DNA from: Yinghuangia elevatio
GTDB taxonomy: Bacteria > Actinomycetota > Actinomycetes > Streptomycetales > Streptomycetaceae
Direction of reading: 5' to 3'
NCBI RefSeq assembly: GCF_040649515.1
Contig: NZ_JBEZFP010000011.1
Coordinates: forward strand, 46,903 to 110,902
DNA: 64,000 nt
How positions within the stretch are numbered: the first letter of the stretch is position 1; each line of letters opens with the position of its first letter. The translations under genes and the position numbers were made by a program. The notes under the pieces were generated by a model, which searched no databases, was not told where the DNA came from, and saw only the letters and a program-made list of their open reading frames with translations. Below are positions 45,447 to 54,286 of the stretch, piece by piece.

Positions 45447-46598
45447 ATGACAGAAGCCACCCTGGGCGTCGGGATCGGCGCGGACCAGCTCGACACCACC
45501 GACATGGTGCTCAACATCGGTCCGCAGCACCCCTCGACGCACGGGGTCCTGCGGCTGCGCCTGGTCCTCGACGGCGAGATGATCCTCAGCGCCGAACCGA
45601 TCGTCGGCTACATGCACCGCGGCGCGGAGAAGCTGTTCGAGGTACGCGACTACCGGCAGATCCTGGTCCTCGCGAACCGCCACGACTGGCTCTCGGCCTT
45701 CTCGAACGAGTTGGGCGTCGTGCTCGCCGTCGAGCGCATGCTCGGCATGGAGGTGCCGGAACGCGCGGTCTGGGCGCGCACGCTGCTCGCGGAGCTGAAC
45801 CGCGTGCTGAACCACATGATGTTCCTCGGCTCCTACCCGCTCGAACTCGGCGCCATCACACCGATCTTCCACGCGTTCCGGGACCGCGAGGAGATCCAGA
45901 CGGTGATGGAGGAGATCTCCGGCGGGCGCATGCACTTCATGTTCAACCGGGTCGGCGGGCTGAAGGAGGACCTGCCCGCGGGATGGCTCGGGCGCGCCCG
46001 CCACGCGGTGGCCGAAGTGCGTTCGCGCGTACCGGTGTTGCGGGACCTCGTGCACGGCAACGAGATCTTCCGGGCGCGGACCGAGGGCGTGGGGGTGCTG
46101 TCCCCGGAGATGGTGCGGGCGTACGGCGTGAGCGGGCCGATCGCGCGGGCCTCGGGGGTGGACTTCGACCTGCGCCGCGACGAGCCGTACCTGGCGTACG
46201 CCGAACTCGCCGACGTCCTCAAGGTGGTGACCCGCACGGAAGGCGACTGCCTCGCGCGGTTCTCGTGCCTGCTGGACCAGGCGGACAACTCGCTCGACCT
46301 CGCGGACGCGTGCCTCGACCGTCTCGAGGCGCTGCCGGCCGGGCCCATCAATCTGCGGCTGCCGAAGGTACTCAAGGCACCGGAGGGGCACACGTACGCG
46401 TGGACGGAGAACCCGCTCGGGCTCAACGGCTACTACCTCGTGTCGCGCGGCGAGAAGACGCCGTGGCGCATGAAGCTGCGCTCGGCGTCCTACAACAACG
46501 TGCAGGTGCTTTCGGAGATGCTGCCGGGCTGCCTGGTCGCGGACATGGTGGCGGTGCTGGGCTCGATGTTCTTCGTGGTCGGCGACATCGACAAGTGA
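45447..46598 (+). CDS. nuoD2: NuoD-like NADH-quinone oxidoreductase 49-kDa subunit, stand-alone copy
   Basis: The 383-residue protein has the NuoD quinone-site wording [15 protein letters not shown] (about 24-38), [28 protein letters not shown] and the C-terminal [28 protein letters not shown]. In complex I, NuoD lines the quinone pocket with NuoB. No other nuo gene is in the window, so this is the isolated second copy known in Streptomyces, not the copy of the 14-gene operon. It may serve a partial or alternative complex. Confidence 0.92.
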   Translation: MTEATLGVGIGADQLDTTDMVLNIGPQHPSTHGVLRLRLVLDGEMILSAEPIVGYMHRGAEKLFEVRDYRQILVLANRHDWLSAFSNELGVVLAVERMLGMEVPERAVWARTLLAELNRVLNHMMFLGSYPLELGAITPIFHAFRDREEIQTVMEEISGGRMHFMFNRVGGLKEDLPAGWLGRARHAVAEVRSRVPVLRDLVHGNEIFRARTEGVGVLSPEMVRAYGVSGPIARASGVDFDLRRDEPYLAYAELADVLKVVTRTEGDCLARFSCLLDQADNSLDLADACLDRLEALPAGPINLRLPKVLKAPEGHTYAWTENPLGLNGYYLVSRGEKTPWRMKLRSASYNNVQVLSEMLPGCLVADMVAVLGSMFFVVGDIDK

Positions 46599-46644
46599 GC
46601 GGCGCACCGCCGCGGCGGACCGCGGGTCAGGCGGGTCAGGCGGG

Positions 46645-48204
46645 TCAGGCGCGGCGGCGCTCGTCGACGATCCTGGGGAGCTGCTCGGTGTCGTCGTGCG
46701 CGGTCAGGTCGACCGGGATGGGGCGGCCGGTGCGCGGCTCGTGCGTCACCAGCGCTCGCGGCCCCGCCTCGACGACCCGGGGCCCGGCGTCGCGCGGGGC
46801 GCGCGTGGCGGGTCGCGTGGCGGCCGCCGGCGCCGAACTTCGGTCGGATTCCGGGGACTTGGCGGCAGCGACGGGCTGGGCGGGCGCGGGAGCGCCGGCG
46901 TCCGTCGGCGCGGCGGCCGTCCCGGCGGATGTGGTCGTGTCGGGTCCGCCGGCCTCGGCCGCGGTCAGCTGACGTCCGAAGAAGTCGAACGAACTCGTGT
47001 TCTCGGGACGGGACATGCGCTGGTTCGTGGCGCGCACCGTGTCCGCGACGTCGCGCAGCACGCGGGCGACGGCATCGTCGGCGGGCAGCGCGGCCACGGC
47101 CGGTTCGAGGGATCCGACGCCGAGGTCGAGCACGGGCGCTTCCGGTACGGCCGACTGCGGTACGGCGACCTCGGCGGGCGGACGCCGGACCGGGAGCCGG
47201 GCGGCGGGGAGTTCGGGACGCGGAGCGATCGGATCCGCCGGAGCGGCCGGTTCGGCGGACCGGAGCCCGTACATCGCGGCGGCGTACGCGGGCACCAGAC
47301 CCTCGACGGTGATGGGGCGGTGCCGGACGTTGGGGATCTCGGGCGGAGCCGGGGCGGCTTCGACGGGCTCGGCGACGTCCGGTGCGGCAGGTGCGACCGG
47401 GTCGCTCGGTTCGCTCGGTTCGGTCCGCTCGGCCGGTTCGGTGGGGGCCGCGGCCTGCGCCGGAATCGGGGCCGGGGTCGGCGTCGAGGCAGGCACCGGG
47501 CTCGGAGCAGGCGTCGGGGTCGGGGTCGAAGTCGGGGTCGAAGTCGGGGCCTGCGCCGACGTGCCAGCCGGGGTCGCGGTCCGCTCGCCGCTGCCGCGCT
47601 CCAGGTTCCGCAGGGACGCCGCACCGCGTACGAGGAGATCCCGGGTCAGGCGTACCGGAGGACGCGACGGGAGGTCCCAGACCAGGGCGTCCAGCTCGGC
47701 GGCGTGCTTCTCGGCGGCGGCGGCGCGGGCCTCGGACTCGGCAGCGCGGCCTTCCGCCCGCTTGGCCCGGCCCTCCGCCTCGTCGGTGCGGGCTTCGAGT
47801 GCCTTGGCGCGGGCCTCCAGCTTGGCGACCCGCTCGCGCAGCCGGGTCTCGCCCTCCCGCAGTCGCGTCTCGCGTTCGCGGACCGTGGCCAGTTCCCGTT
47901 CCCGGCCGGCGAGCCGGGTCATGGTGTCGGCGTGCGCCTCGCGGGCCTCGCCGAGCTGATCGTCGAGGCGCTCGCGCTCGCGACGGCGGGCGGCCAGATC
48001 CTTGCCGTAGCCGATCCGGCTCTGGCGCAGCAGCGCGACGACAACCGCCGCGGACACCACCGCGCATATGACCGCGACGCGAAGCACCCCCGCCCCGCTG
48101 CCTGTTGCCGCGAGAATGACCGCTATCAGCGCAGGGGCAAGTGCCGCGGCCAGCACGGATATGCGCATGAGGGCGGAGGACTGGCGGTGACGTCCACGAG
48201 GCAT
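46645..48204 (-). CDS. Coiled-coil membrane protein with long Pro/Ala region
   Basis: The 519-residue protein has two N-terminal membrane helices (about 10-55). A long coiled coil follows (about 70-175), very rich in Arg, Glu and Ala (TRLREGETRLRERVAKLEAR), then a Pro/Thr/Ala/Glu linker, and a C-terminal region that includes a conserved-looking helix (ADDAVARVLRDVADTVRATNQRM). No catalytic motif. The ATG follows TAGGGT by 7 bases. It converges with nuoD. The function is unknown; a scaffold tethered to the membrane is likely. Three in-frame TGA codons, nine bases apart, end the gene. Confidence 0.7.
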   Translation of the reverse strand: MPRGRHRQSSALMRISVLAAALAPALIAVILAATGSGAGVLRVAVICAVVSAAVVVALLRQSRIGYGKDLAARRRERERLDDQLGEAREAHADTMTRLAGRERELATVRERETRLREGETRLRERVAKLEARAKALEARTDEAEGRAKRAEGRAAESEARAAAAEKHAAELDALVWDLPSRPPVRLTRDLLVRGAASLRNLERGSGERTATPAGTSAQAPTSTPTSTPTPTPAPSPVPASTPTPAPIPAQAAAPTEPAERTEPSEPSDPVAPAAPDVAEPVEAAPAPPEIPNVRHRPITVEGLVPAYAAAMYGLRSAEPAAPADPIAPRPELPAARLPVRRPPAEVAVPQSAVPEAPVLDLGVGSLEPAVAALPADDAVARVLRDVADTVRATNQRMSRPENTSSFDFFGRQLTAAEAGGPDTTTSAGTAAAPTDAGAPAPAQPVAAAKSPESDRSSAPAAATRPATRAPRDAGPRVVEAGPRALVTHEPRTGRPIPVDLTAHDDTEQLPRIVDERRRA

Positions 48205-48211
48205 AGATGTG

Positions 48212-48217
48212 ACCCTA
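48212..48217 (-). promoter_or_regulatory. Probable -10 element, leaderless transcript
   Basis: TAGGGT lies 7 bases before the ATG at 48204, with no Shine-Dalgarno. Confidence 0.5.
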
Positions 48218-48311
48218 ACGCGGACGCCTACACGAACGCATGGCGCCACACCGGATTCTGATGATGTATCGACAAATCAAACCTCGTTTTGCGACGAACG
48301 GCGCGCAGCGG

Positions 48312-49259
48312 TCAGATCAAGCCTTTTTCCGTCAGGTAGTCCTTGACCACCGTGGCCGGCCGACGGCGCTGCTGGTCCACCTTCTTGTTCATCTCGGCGA
48401 GGTCCTCGGTCGTCAGCACCGGCGACAGCTTGTCCAGAATCGGCAGGACCTTCGCCGCGTCGCCCTCGTACGCGACCGGCACGATGTTGTCCGCGTTCTG
48501 GAGCTTGCGGTCGTCGGCGAGCAGCACGAGGTCGTACCGGTCCAGCGTCGCGTCGGTCGTGGTCACCAGCGCCATCTGGTCGCGCCCCTGCTGCACCGCC
48601 TGCTTGGACGCCGCCGTGCCCACACCGAGCGGGTCGACGCCGCTGACCTTGATGCCGTACGTCTTCTCCAGGCCCGGCGCGCAGAACGGCCGCACCTTGC
48701 ACTCCTCGCCCGCCGCGATGGTCACCGGGATCCCGGAGGCCCCCAGGTCGGACAGCGTCTTGAGGTTGTTCTTCGCGGCGAAGTCCCGGGTCACCGCGAA
48801 GGCGTTCTGGTCCACGGCCAGCGTCGGCACCCCGACGCGCAGGTTCTGCTCGGCGGCGAGGCGGCTGAGCACCTCCATCGTCGCGCCGATGTCCGGCGAG
48901 GCGACGGGTGCCGCGTCCGGGCCGTTCTCCTTCAGGTTGAGGAACTCCGCGAGCGTCGCGGCGTAGTCGGGGGCGACCGAGACCTCGCCCTTCGCGAGCG
49001 CGGGCTCCAGCAGTTCACGGTTGCTGACGGTCTTCACGTACGCGTCGACACCGCCCGCTTCCAGCAGTTGCCGGTACAGCTCGGCGAGGATGCGGCTCTC
49101 GGTGAACCCCGACGAGCCCACCGCAATCCCGCTGCCGCCGGTCCCGACCGCCTTGTCGAGCAGCCCGCACCCGGTCACGCCGCAGAGCAGGGCCGCGACG
49201 GCGCCGAGCGCGGCGGCACGGCGGCGGATACCCCGCCGTACGCGGTCGGTCGACAACAA
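48312..49259 (-). CDS. Osmoprotectant ABC importer, substrate-binding lipoprotein (OpuCC/ProX type)
   Basis: The 315-residue lipoprotein has a signal peptide ending in the lipobox GVTGC (Cys at about 31) and the two-lobed OpuAC fold: IAVGSSGFTESRILAELYRQLLEAGG, SVAPDYAATLAEFL, LGVGTAASKQAVQQGRDQMALVTTTDATLDRYDLVLL. This class binds glycine betaine, carnitine or choline. The start is a TTG, or the next TTG, with GGGGAGCGG just upstream. It follows the permease gene by 12 bases in one operon. Confidence 0.92.
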   Translation of the reverse strand: MLSTDRVRRGIRRRAAALGAVAALLCGVTGCGLLDKAVGTGGSGIAVGSSGFTESRILAELYRQLLEAGGVDAYVKTVSNRELLEPALAKGEVSVAPDYAATLAEFLNLKENGPDAAPVASPDIGATMEVLSRLAAEQNLRVGVPTLAVDQNAFAVTRDFAAKNNLKTLSDLGASGIPVTIAAGEECKVRPFCAPGLEKTYGIKVSGVDPLGVGTAASKQAVQQGRDQMALVTTTDATLDRYDLVLLADDRKLQNADNIVPVAYEGDAAKVLPILDKLSPVLTTEDLAEMNKKVDQQRRRPATVVKDYLTEKGLI

Positions 49260-49271
49260 GTCCCGCTCCCC

Positions 49272-49937
49272 TCAGCCCTGCCGGGGCGTGCGTGCCACGG
49301 CCTTCTGCGCCAGCGCGAACACGCCCTCCACCACCAGGGCGAGCACCGCGACCAGGAACGCCCCGGCCACCACCTGCCCTTGGTCCTGGAGTTGGAAGCC
49401 CGCGGTCACGATGCGCCCGAGGCCGCCGCCGGCGACGAGCGCCGCGAGGGTCGCGGTCGCCACGACCTGGACGGCCGACGTACGCAGCCCGGTGACCACC
49501 AGGGGCAGCGCGAGCGGCAGTTCGACCCGCCACAACGTCTGCGTCCCGGACATGCCCATGCCCTTGGAGGCCTCGACCACCTCGCGGTCGACGCCGCGCA
49601 TTCCGACGTACGCGTTGGTCAGGATCGGCGGGATCGCGAACAGCACCAGCGCGACCACGGTCGTCGTCGTGCCCATGCCCAGCGGGCTCAGGCCGAGGAG
49701 CGCCAGCACCGCGAACGTCGGCACCGCACGCCCGATGTTGGAGATGTTGACGGCGAGCGCGCCGCCCTTGCCGATGTGGCCGAGCCACAGCGCGACCGGC
49801 AACGCGATCGCCGCGGCGACGGCCAGGCAGCCGACGGTGAGCAGCACGTGCTCCAGCAGGCGCTGCCACACGCCGTCGCTGCCCGACCAGTTCGCGCCGT
49901 CGGTCAGCCAGTCCCATGCGGACTCGATGGTGTTCAC
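49272..49937 (-). CDS. Osmoprotectant ABC importer, permease 2
   Basis: The 221-residue membrane subunit has five or six spans and the ABC coupling loop EASKGMGMSGTQTLWRVELPLALP (about 115-140). GTG at 49937 lies in a GTGA overlap with the first permease gene, which decides the start over a longer frame. It pairs with permease 1 to form the channel. Confidence 0.92.
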   Translation of the reverse strand: MNTIESAWDWLTDGANWSGSDGVWQRLLEHVLLTVGCLAVAAAIALPVALWLGHIGKGGALAVNISNIGRAVPTFAVLALLGLSPLGMGTTTTVVALVLFAIPPILTNAYVGMRGVDREVVEASKGMGMSGTQTLWRVELPLALPLVVTGLRTSAVQVVATATLAALVAGGGLGRIVTAGFQLQDQGQVVAGAFLVAVLALVVEGVFALAQKAVARTPRQG

Positions 49938-50707
49938 GCCACCGCCTTGGGGTGTGCGTGGGTGTCGTCGATCCCGACGTCGGCCGTCGGGCCGGGCACG
50001 AACGGCGAGTCCCGCTTCCACCGCCGCTTCTTCGCCCCCGCACGCTCCCACGGCGTCAGGAGCCGCTGCACGAGCAGCAGCAGGAGGTCGAACGCGACCG
50101 CGAGCAGCACGCACAGCACCGACGCGGTGAGCACCTGCGCCTTGAACTGCGTGTCGATGCCCGTCTGGATCAGGTTGCCGAGGCCGCCGGACCCGACGAC
50201 CGAGCCGACCGTCGTCAGGGCCACCGTCGAGACGGTGGCCACCCGCAGCCCGGCCATGATGGTCGGCAGCGCGAGCGGGAGTTCGACGCCGAAGAGCAGG
50301 CGGACCGGGCCGTACCCCATGCCGCGCGCGGCCTCGACGGCGTCGGCCGGCACCGCTCGCAGTCCCGCGAGGGTGTTGCCGACCAGGATGGTCAGCGAGT
50401 AGAGCGTCAGGCCGATCACCACGGTCGACGGGTCGAGGCCGGAGAACGGCTGGAGGATCGCGAACATCGCGAGGGACGGGATCGTGTAGAGCACGGTCGT
50501 CGTACCGATCACCGGGATCCCGGTCCTGGGCCAGCGGCGCACCACGAGCGCGAGCGGGAACGCGATCAGCATGCCGAGCACCACGGACACGACGGTGAGC
50601 ACCACGTGCGCGCGAAGCGCCGTGGAGATGTCCGGCCAGTACTCACCGACGTACTCGCCGCAGATCCACGCGTTCCGTTCCAGGCAGTCCCCCGACGAGG
50701 CCGCCAT
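49934..50707 (-). CDS. Osmoprotectant ABC importer, permease 1
   Basis: The 257-residue subunit has about six spans and the EAA-type loop DAVEAARGMGYGPVRLLFGVELPLALP. A C-terminal cytoplasmic tail rich in Lys, Arg and His extends past the last span. ATG 50707 gives a compact N-terminus; GTG and ATG codons up to 50818 are possible and the Shine-Dalgarno is weak, so the start is uncertain. It is divergent from the ATPase gene. Confidence 0.85.
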   Translation of the reverse strand: MAASSGDCLERNAWICGEYVGEYWPDISTALRAHVVLTVVSVVLGMLIAFPLALVVRRWPRTGIPVIGTTTVLYTIPSLAMFAILQPFSGLDPSTVVIGLTLYSLTILVGNTLAGLRAVPADAVEAARGMGYGPVRLLFGVELPLALPTIMAGLRVATVSTVALTTVGSVVGSGGLGNLIQTGIDTQFKAQVLTASVLCVLLAVAFDLLLLLVQRLLTPWERAGAKKRRWKRDSPFVPGPTADVGIDDTHAHPKAVA

Positions 50708-50844
50708 GTCCGATGCCGTCACGGCCGCACCGTTACCCGCGCCCTGCCCCTTCACACACATATTCCCGGGTGTCACATGCGCCACGGCATGGCCGTGCGT
50801 GCACGGGGTATTGGTCACCCGGACCGCACCGGGAAGGCGACCGC

Positions 50845-52074
50845 ATGCCCAGCTCGCACGAGACGAACCCGCCGACGGACGGCGCCGCGGAGGGCGAACG
50901 TCCTGTGATGATCCGGCTCGACCGGGTCTCCAAGCGCTACCCGGACGGCACCGGCGCCGTCGAGGACCTGTCGCTGGACGTCGCGGAAGGCGACCTGGTG
51001 ACCCTGGTCGGACCGTCCGGCTGCGGCAAGACGACCACCATGAAAATGGTCAACCGGCTCATCGAGCCGACCTCGGGCCGCATTCTGATCAACGGCGAGG
51101 ACATCACCCGGCGCGACCCGGTCAAGCTGCGGCGCGGCATCGGGTACGTGATCCAGTCCGGCGGCCTGCTGCCGCACCGCACGGTCCTGGACAACACCGT
51201 CACCGTGCCGTCGCTGCTGCGCTGGGACCGCCGCAAGGCCAAGGCCAGGGGCCGCGAACTCCTCGAACTCGTCGGCCTGGAGCCGGACACGTACGCGGAC
51301 CGCTACCCCCACCAGCTCTCCGGCGGCCAGCGGCAGCGCGTCGGCGTGGCCCGGGCGCTGGCCGCCGACCCGCCCGTCCTGCTCATGGACGAGCCGTTCG
51401 GCGCCGTGGACCCGGTGGTGCGGGACCGGCTGCAGACCGAGTTCCTGCGCCTGCACGCGGAGCTGAAGAAGACCGTGCTGCTGGTGACGCACGACATCGA
51501 CGAGGCGGTCCGGATGGGCGACCGCATGGCGGTCTTCGCGCCCGGCGGCCGGATCGAGCAGTACGACACCCCGCTCGCGGTGCTCGGCTCCCCCGCCAAC
51601 GACTACGTCGCCGACTTCGTCGGCGCCGACCGCGGCCTCAAGCGCCTGGCCGTCACCCCGATCACCCCCGACGACCTCGAACAGCCCCCGGTCGTGCGCC
51701 TCGACGACAGCCTCACGCACGCCCGCGAGACCCTGCGCGCGGCGGACGCGCGCTGGGCGGTCGTGCTGGACGCCCAGGGCGACCTGCACGGGTGGATAGA
51801 CGACCGCGAGCCGATCTCCGGCAGCGGCACGGTCCGCGACCGGGCGCGGCGCATGGAGGCGTGGGTGCCGGCCGACAGTTCACTGAAGGCGGCGTTCGGC
51901 ATGATGCTGCAGTACGACGCGGGCTGGATCGCGGTCGTCGACGGCGGGCGCTTCCTCGGCGTGCTGACCCCGCAGCGGCTGCACGAGGCGCTGCGGCGCT
52001 CGGTCGGGGCCGAAGAGGCGGGCATCCCCCCGGAGCACGTCGTGCTGGAGACGATCGACTCCATCATCGACTAG
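50845..52074 (+). CDS. Osmoprotectant ABC importer, ATP-binding subunit with CBS domains (OpuCA type)
   Basis: The 409-residue ATPase has Walker A GPSGCGKTTT (about 56-65), Q-loop, signature LSGGQRQRVG, Walker B VLLMDEPFGAVD and the H-loop His in VTHDIDEA. Two CBS domains at about 270-390 are thought to sense ionic strength in this family. GAAGG precedes the ATG. It runs opposite to the two permeases and the binding protein, an unusual split of the operon into two divergent units sharing one promoter region. Confidence 0.93.
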   Translation: MPSSHETNPPTDGAAEGERPVMIRLDRVSKRYPDGTGAVEDLSLDVAEGDLVTLVGPSGCGKTTTMKMVNRLIEPTSGRILINGEDITRRDPVKLRRGIGYVIQSGGLLPHRTVLDNTVTVPSLLRWDRRKAKARGRELLELVGLEPDTYADRYPHQLSGGQRQRVGVARALAADPPVLLMDEPFGAVDPVVRDRLQTEFLRLHAELKKTVLLVTHDIDEAVRMGDRMAVFAPGGRIEQYDTPLAVLGSPANDYVADFVGADRGLKRLAVTPITPDDLEQPPVVRLDDSLTHARETLRAADARWAVVLDAQGDLHGWIDDREPISGSGTVRDRARRMEAWVPADSSLKAAFGMMLQYDAGWIAVVDGGRFLGVLTPQRLHEALRRSVGAEEAGIPPEHVVLETIDSIID

Positions 52075-52075
52075 G

Positions 52076-52101
52076 CGGTCGACCGGAGCGGCGGTCGACC
52101 G
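52076..52101. terminator. Hairpin between the converging ATPase and DUF3180 genes
   Basis: CGGTCGACCG occurs at 52076-52085 and 52092-52101. As each copy is a palindrome they form a 10-base stem around a 6-base loop. The copies are part of a 13-base direct repeat. Confidence 0.55.
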
Positions 52102-52116
52102 GGCCGGTGGTCCGGG

Positions 52117-52608
52117 TCAGCGGGGTGCCGCTCCCGTGGTGCCGCCCGGCTCGTCCGGGTCCTCCGGCACGCGGCACACCTTCTCCAGGAACAGCGCGGC
52201 GAGGATCAGCAGCACTGCCGCCGCGACCGAGAAGCCGCAGCGCGCCGCCTGTTCGCGGCGTGCGTCGTTGTCGAGGTGCATCCACAGGTACAGGCCGTAG
52301 CCGCCGTACAGGCCCGCGATGAGCGCGGCGACCAGCGAACTGGCCTTCGCGAAGACCACCGCGCGGGCGGCGGTCAGCGGGTCCACAGGCCGGGCGTCGC
52401 GGCGCCGTTCGCGCTGCGCCTTGAACCGGGTGCGCAGCGAGAGGCCCGTCGAGAGGGCCACCACCGCGAGCAGCAGCAGCACGAACGGCGCGAGCACCGG
52501 TACGCCGGGCGGCGTGCCCCGGGTCAGCCACAGGTCGACGGCGCCGTACGAGAGCGCCCCGGTGGCCAGGGCCAGGCCGAGCAGGATTGCGGGGCGCGTC
52601 GGCTTCAC
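52117..52608 (-). CDS. DUF3180 membrane protein
   Basis: The 163-residue protein has four membrane helices (about 7-27, 35-55, 85-110 and 123-140) and a polar C-terminus. The DUF3180 family lies directly after folK in actinobacteria. GTG 52608 sits in a GTGA overlap with the folK stop, so it is translationally coupled, but its function is not known. Confidence 0.88.
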   Translation of the reverse strand: MKPTRPAILLGLALATGALSYGAVDLWLTRGTPPGVPVLAPFVLLLLAVVALSTGLSLRTRFKAQRERRRDARPVDPLTAARAVVFAKASSLVAALIAGLYGGYGLYLWMHLDNDARREQAARCGFSVAAAVLLILAALFLEKVCRVPEDPDEPGGTTGAAPR

Positions 52609-53162
52609 TCGGGGAGCCTCAACTCCAGGTCGTCGCGGCGTTCGACGCCCGTGCGGCCGAGTTTCGCGAGCAGGTCCGCCGCGCGTCCCTGGCCCGGGAT
52701 CTCCGCGGCGGGATCCGCGTCGACCCAGGGGGCGAGCACGAAGGCCCGCTCGTGGGCCCGCGGGTGAGGAATCGTCAGCTGCGGGTCGTCGGAGACCCGG
52801 TCGGCGTAGACGATGATGTCGACGTCCAGCGTGCGCGGACCCCAATGCTCGGTGCGCACCCGCTGGAAGGCCTCCTCGACCGCGTTGGCGCGCTCCAGGA
52901 GCATCTCCGGGGGCAGGAACGTGTCGACCAGGATCACCGCGTTGAAGTACGCGGGCTGCTCCTCGGGGCCGCCCACCGCCTCGGTCACGTACAGCGGTGA
53001 GACGACGTTGACCCGGATGCCCGGGGTGTCGGCGAGCGCGTCGATCGCGCCCTGCAGGTTTTCTCTGCGGTTGCCCAGGTTGCTGCCCAGCGCCAGCACG
53101 GCGCGGTGGGGGCCGCTGACGGCCTGCAACCGCATGAGAGTGTCCGTTCCCAGATCCGTCAC
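52605..53162 (-). CDS. folK: 6-hydroxymethyl-7,8-dihydropterin pyrophosphokinase
   Basis: FolK transfers pyrophosphate from ATP to hydroxymethyl-dihydropterin, the donor for FolP. The 185-residue protein begins with AVLALGSNLGNRRENLQ (about 21-37) and has the catalytic HWGPRTLDVDIIVY and IPHPRAHERAFVL motifs. The GTG overlaps the folB stop (GTGTGA). Normal length with a short N-terminal extension. Confidence 0.96.
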   Translation of the reverse strand: MTDLGTDTLMRLQAVSGPHRAVLALGSNLGNRRENLQGAIDALADTPGIRVNVVSPLYVTEAVGGPEEQPAYFNAVILVDTFLPPEMLLERANAVEEAFQRVRTEHWGPRTLDVDIIVYADRVSDDPQLTIPHPRAHERAFVLAPWVDADPAAEIPGQGRAADLLAKLGRTGVERRDDLELRLPE

Positions 53163-53521
53163 ACACGACTCCGAACAATCGTCACGGTCACATCGTCGAA
53201 CGGCACCGTGATCGGGGCGTCGGGCTTGTGCACGACCACCTCGACCTCCTCGACCTGCTTGTGCTCCAGGCAGGCGTCGGCGATCCGCTGCGCCAGCGTC
53301 TCGATGAGGTTCACCGGTTCACCCTGCACGACGGCGACAACCTGCTCGGCGATGACACCGTAGTGCGCGGTGCGCTCCAGGTCGTCGCCGGAGGCCGCCG
53401 GCCGGGTGTCGATGCCGAGCACGAGGTCGACGATGAACGTCTGACCCTCCTCGCGCTCGTGGTCGAACACCCCGTGGTGCCCGCGGGCCTTGAGGCCCCG
53501 CAAAGCGACGCGGTCCAGCAT
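53159..53521 (-). CDS. folB: Dihydroneopterin aldolase
   Basis: FolB converts dihydroneopterin to hydroxymethyl-dihydropterin and glycolaldehyde. The 120-residue tunnelling-fold protein has the motifs GLKARGHHGVFDHEREEGQTF, YGVIAEQVV, LIETLAQRIAD and VVHKPDAPI. GAGGAGG lies about ten bases before the ATG. First gene of the coupled folB-folK-DUF3180 run. Confidence 0.96.
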   Translation of the reverse strand: MLDRVALRGLKARGHHGVFDHEREEGQTFIVDLVLGIDTRPAASGDDLERTAHYGVIAEQVVAVVQGEPVNLIETLAQRIADACLEHKQVEEVEVVVHKPDAPITVPFDDVTVTIVRSRV

Positions 53522-53757
53522 CAGGTCGCCCTCCTCGGCGCTCTACTCTCTTCCGGCGCACTCGGGGGCTTCACGCTGGTCCTCGTCAGGTCCTCGATCG
53601 CCTTGGTGCCCTACGAATGTACCCATGCACACCGACGCGACTCCCCGGGTGGGGTGCCGTCGGGCGCCTCCGGGCGCAGTGATACGCAAAATGCCAACCG
53701 CCGTACCCCACCCGGTGTTCCCCAGGGCACCGACTGTTCACGCCCGGCCCGGGAAAT

Positions 53758-53795
53758 CCGGCCGCGAGGCCCCTTTCCAGGGGCGACGCGGCCGG
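53758..53795. terminator. Terminator-like hairpin between the SnoaL-like gene and folB
   Basis: A 9-base outer stem (53758-53766 with 53787-53795) surrounds a 6-base inner stem. It lies 23 bases after the SnoaL-like stop, in a 297-base gap that otherwise holds only the folB promoter. Confidence 0.55.
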
Positions 53796-53818
53796 GCCGT
53801 CGGCAGGCGACATGTGGT

Positions 53819-54286
53819 CTAGATCTCGTCCTCGGCGTCCGCCTCGGCCAGGACCGGGGAGGCGTGATGCAGCCACAGCCGCCAGTCGCCGTCCTTCCGG
53901 CGGAAGATGTTCGTCACCACGGCCTGGCCGCCCGCGAAGCCGGTGTCGTCGCCGCCGTCCTCCTCGCCCATGCCGGTCAGGAGACTCGCGGTGCAGGACA
54001 GGATCGCCACGTCGCCGTCCAGGGTCACCTGCACGTCGGTGAGGAAGAACTGCACGTAGCTGGTGTTGGCCATGATCAGGGCGTACGACCGCAGCACCTC
54101 GGCGCGGCCGCGCAGCACCGGCCACCCGGGGTGCACGCAGGTGATGCCGGCCGCCTCCGGGCCGTCGGCCCATATGGCGCCGAGGCGGTCGAGGTCGCCC
54201 TCCTCCACGGCGGTCCACAGCGCCAGGTTGAGGTCGCGTACCTCGGCCTGGTCGGGGGACAGCAGCTCGTCCTCCGGGCCGGTCAT
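53819..54286 (-). CDS. NTF2/SnoaL-like protein
   Basis: The 155-residue protein has the NTF2-like fold wording LNLALWTAVEEGDLDRLGAIW, HPGWPVLRGRAEVLRSYALIM and NIFRRKDGDWRLWLHHASPV. Such proteins are small cone-shaped pockets that may be enzymes or binding domains; no clear catalytic residues can be assigned. Its ATG overlaps the folP stop (ATGA), so it is made with FolP. Confidence 0.88.
   Translation of the reverse strand: MTGPEDELLSPDQAEVRDLNLALWTAVEEGDLDRLGAIWADGPEAAGITCVHPGWPVLRGRAEVLRSYALIMANTSYVQFFLTDVQVTLDGDVAILSCTASLLTGMGEEDGGDDTGFAGGQAVVTNIFRRKDGDWRLWLHHASPVLAEADAEDEI

Noticed and set aside
46696..48261. Gly/Arg-rich plus-strand frame opposite the coiled-coil gene
   Set aside because: Shadow of the repetitive coding sequence on the other strand.
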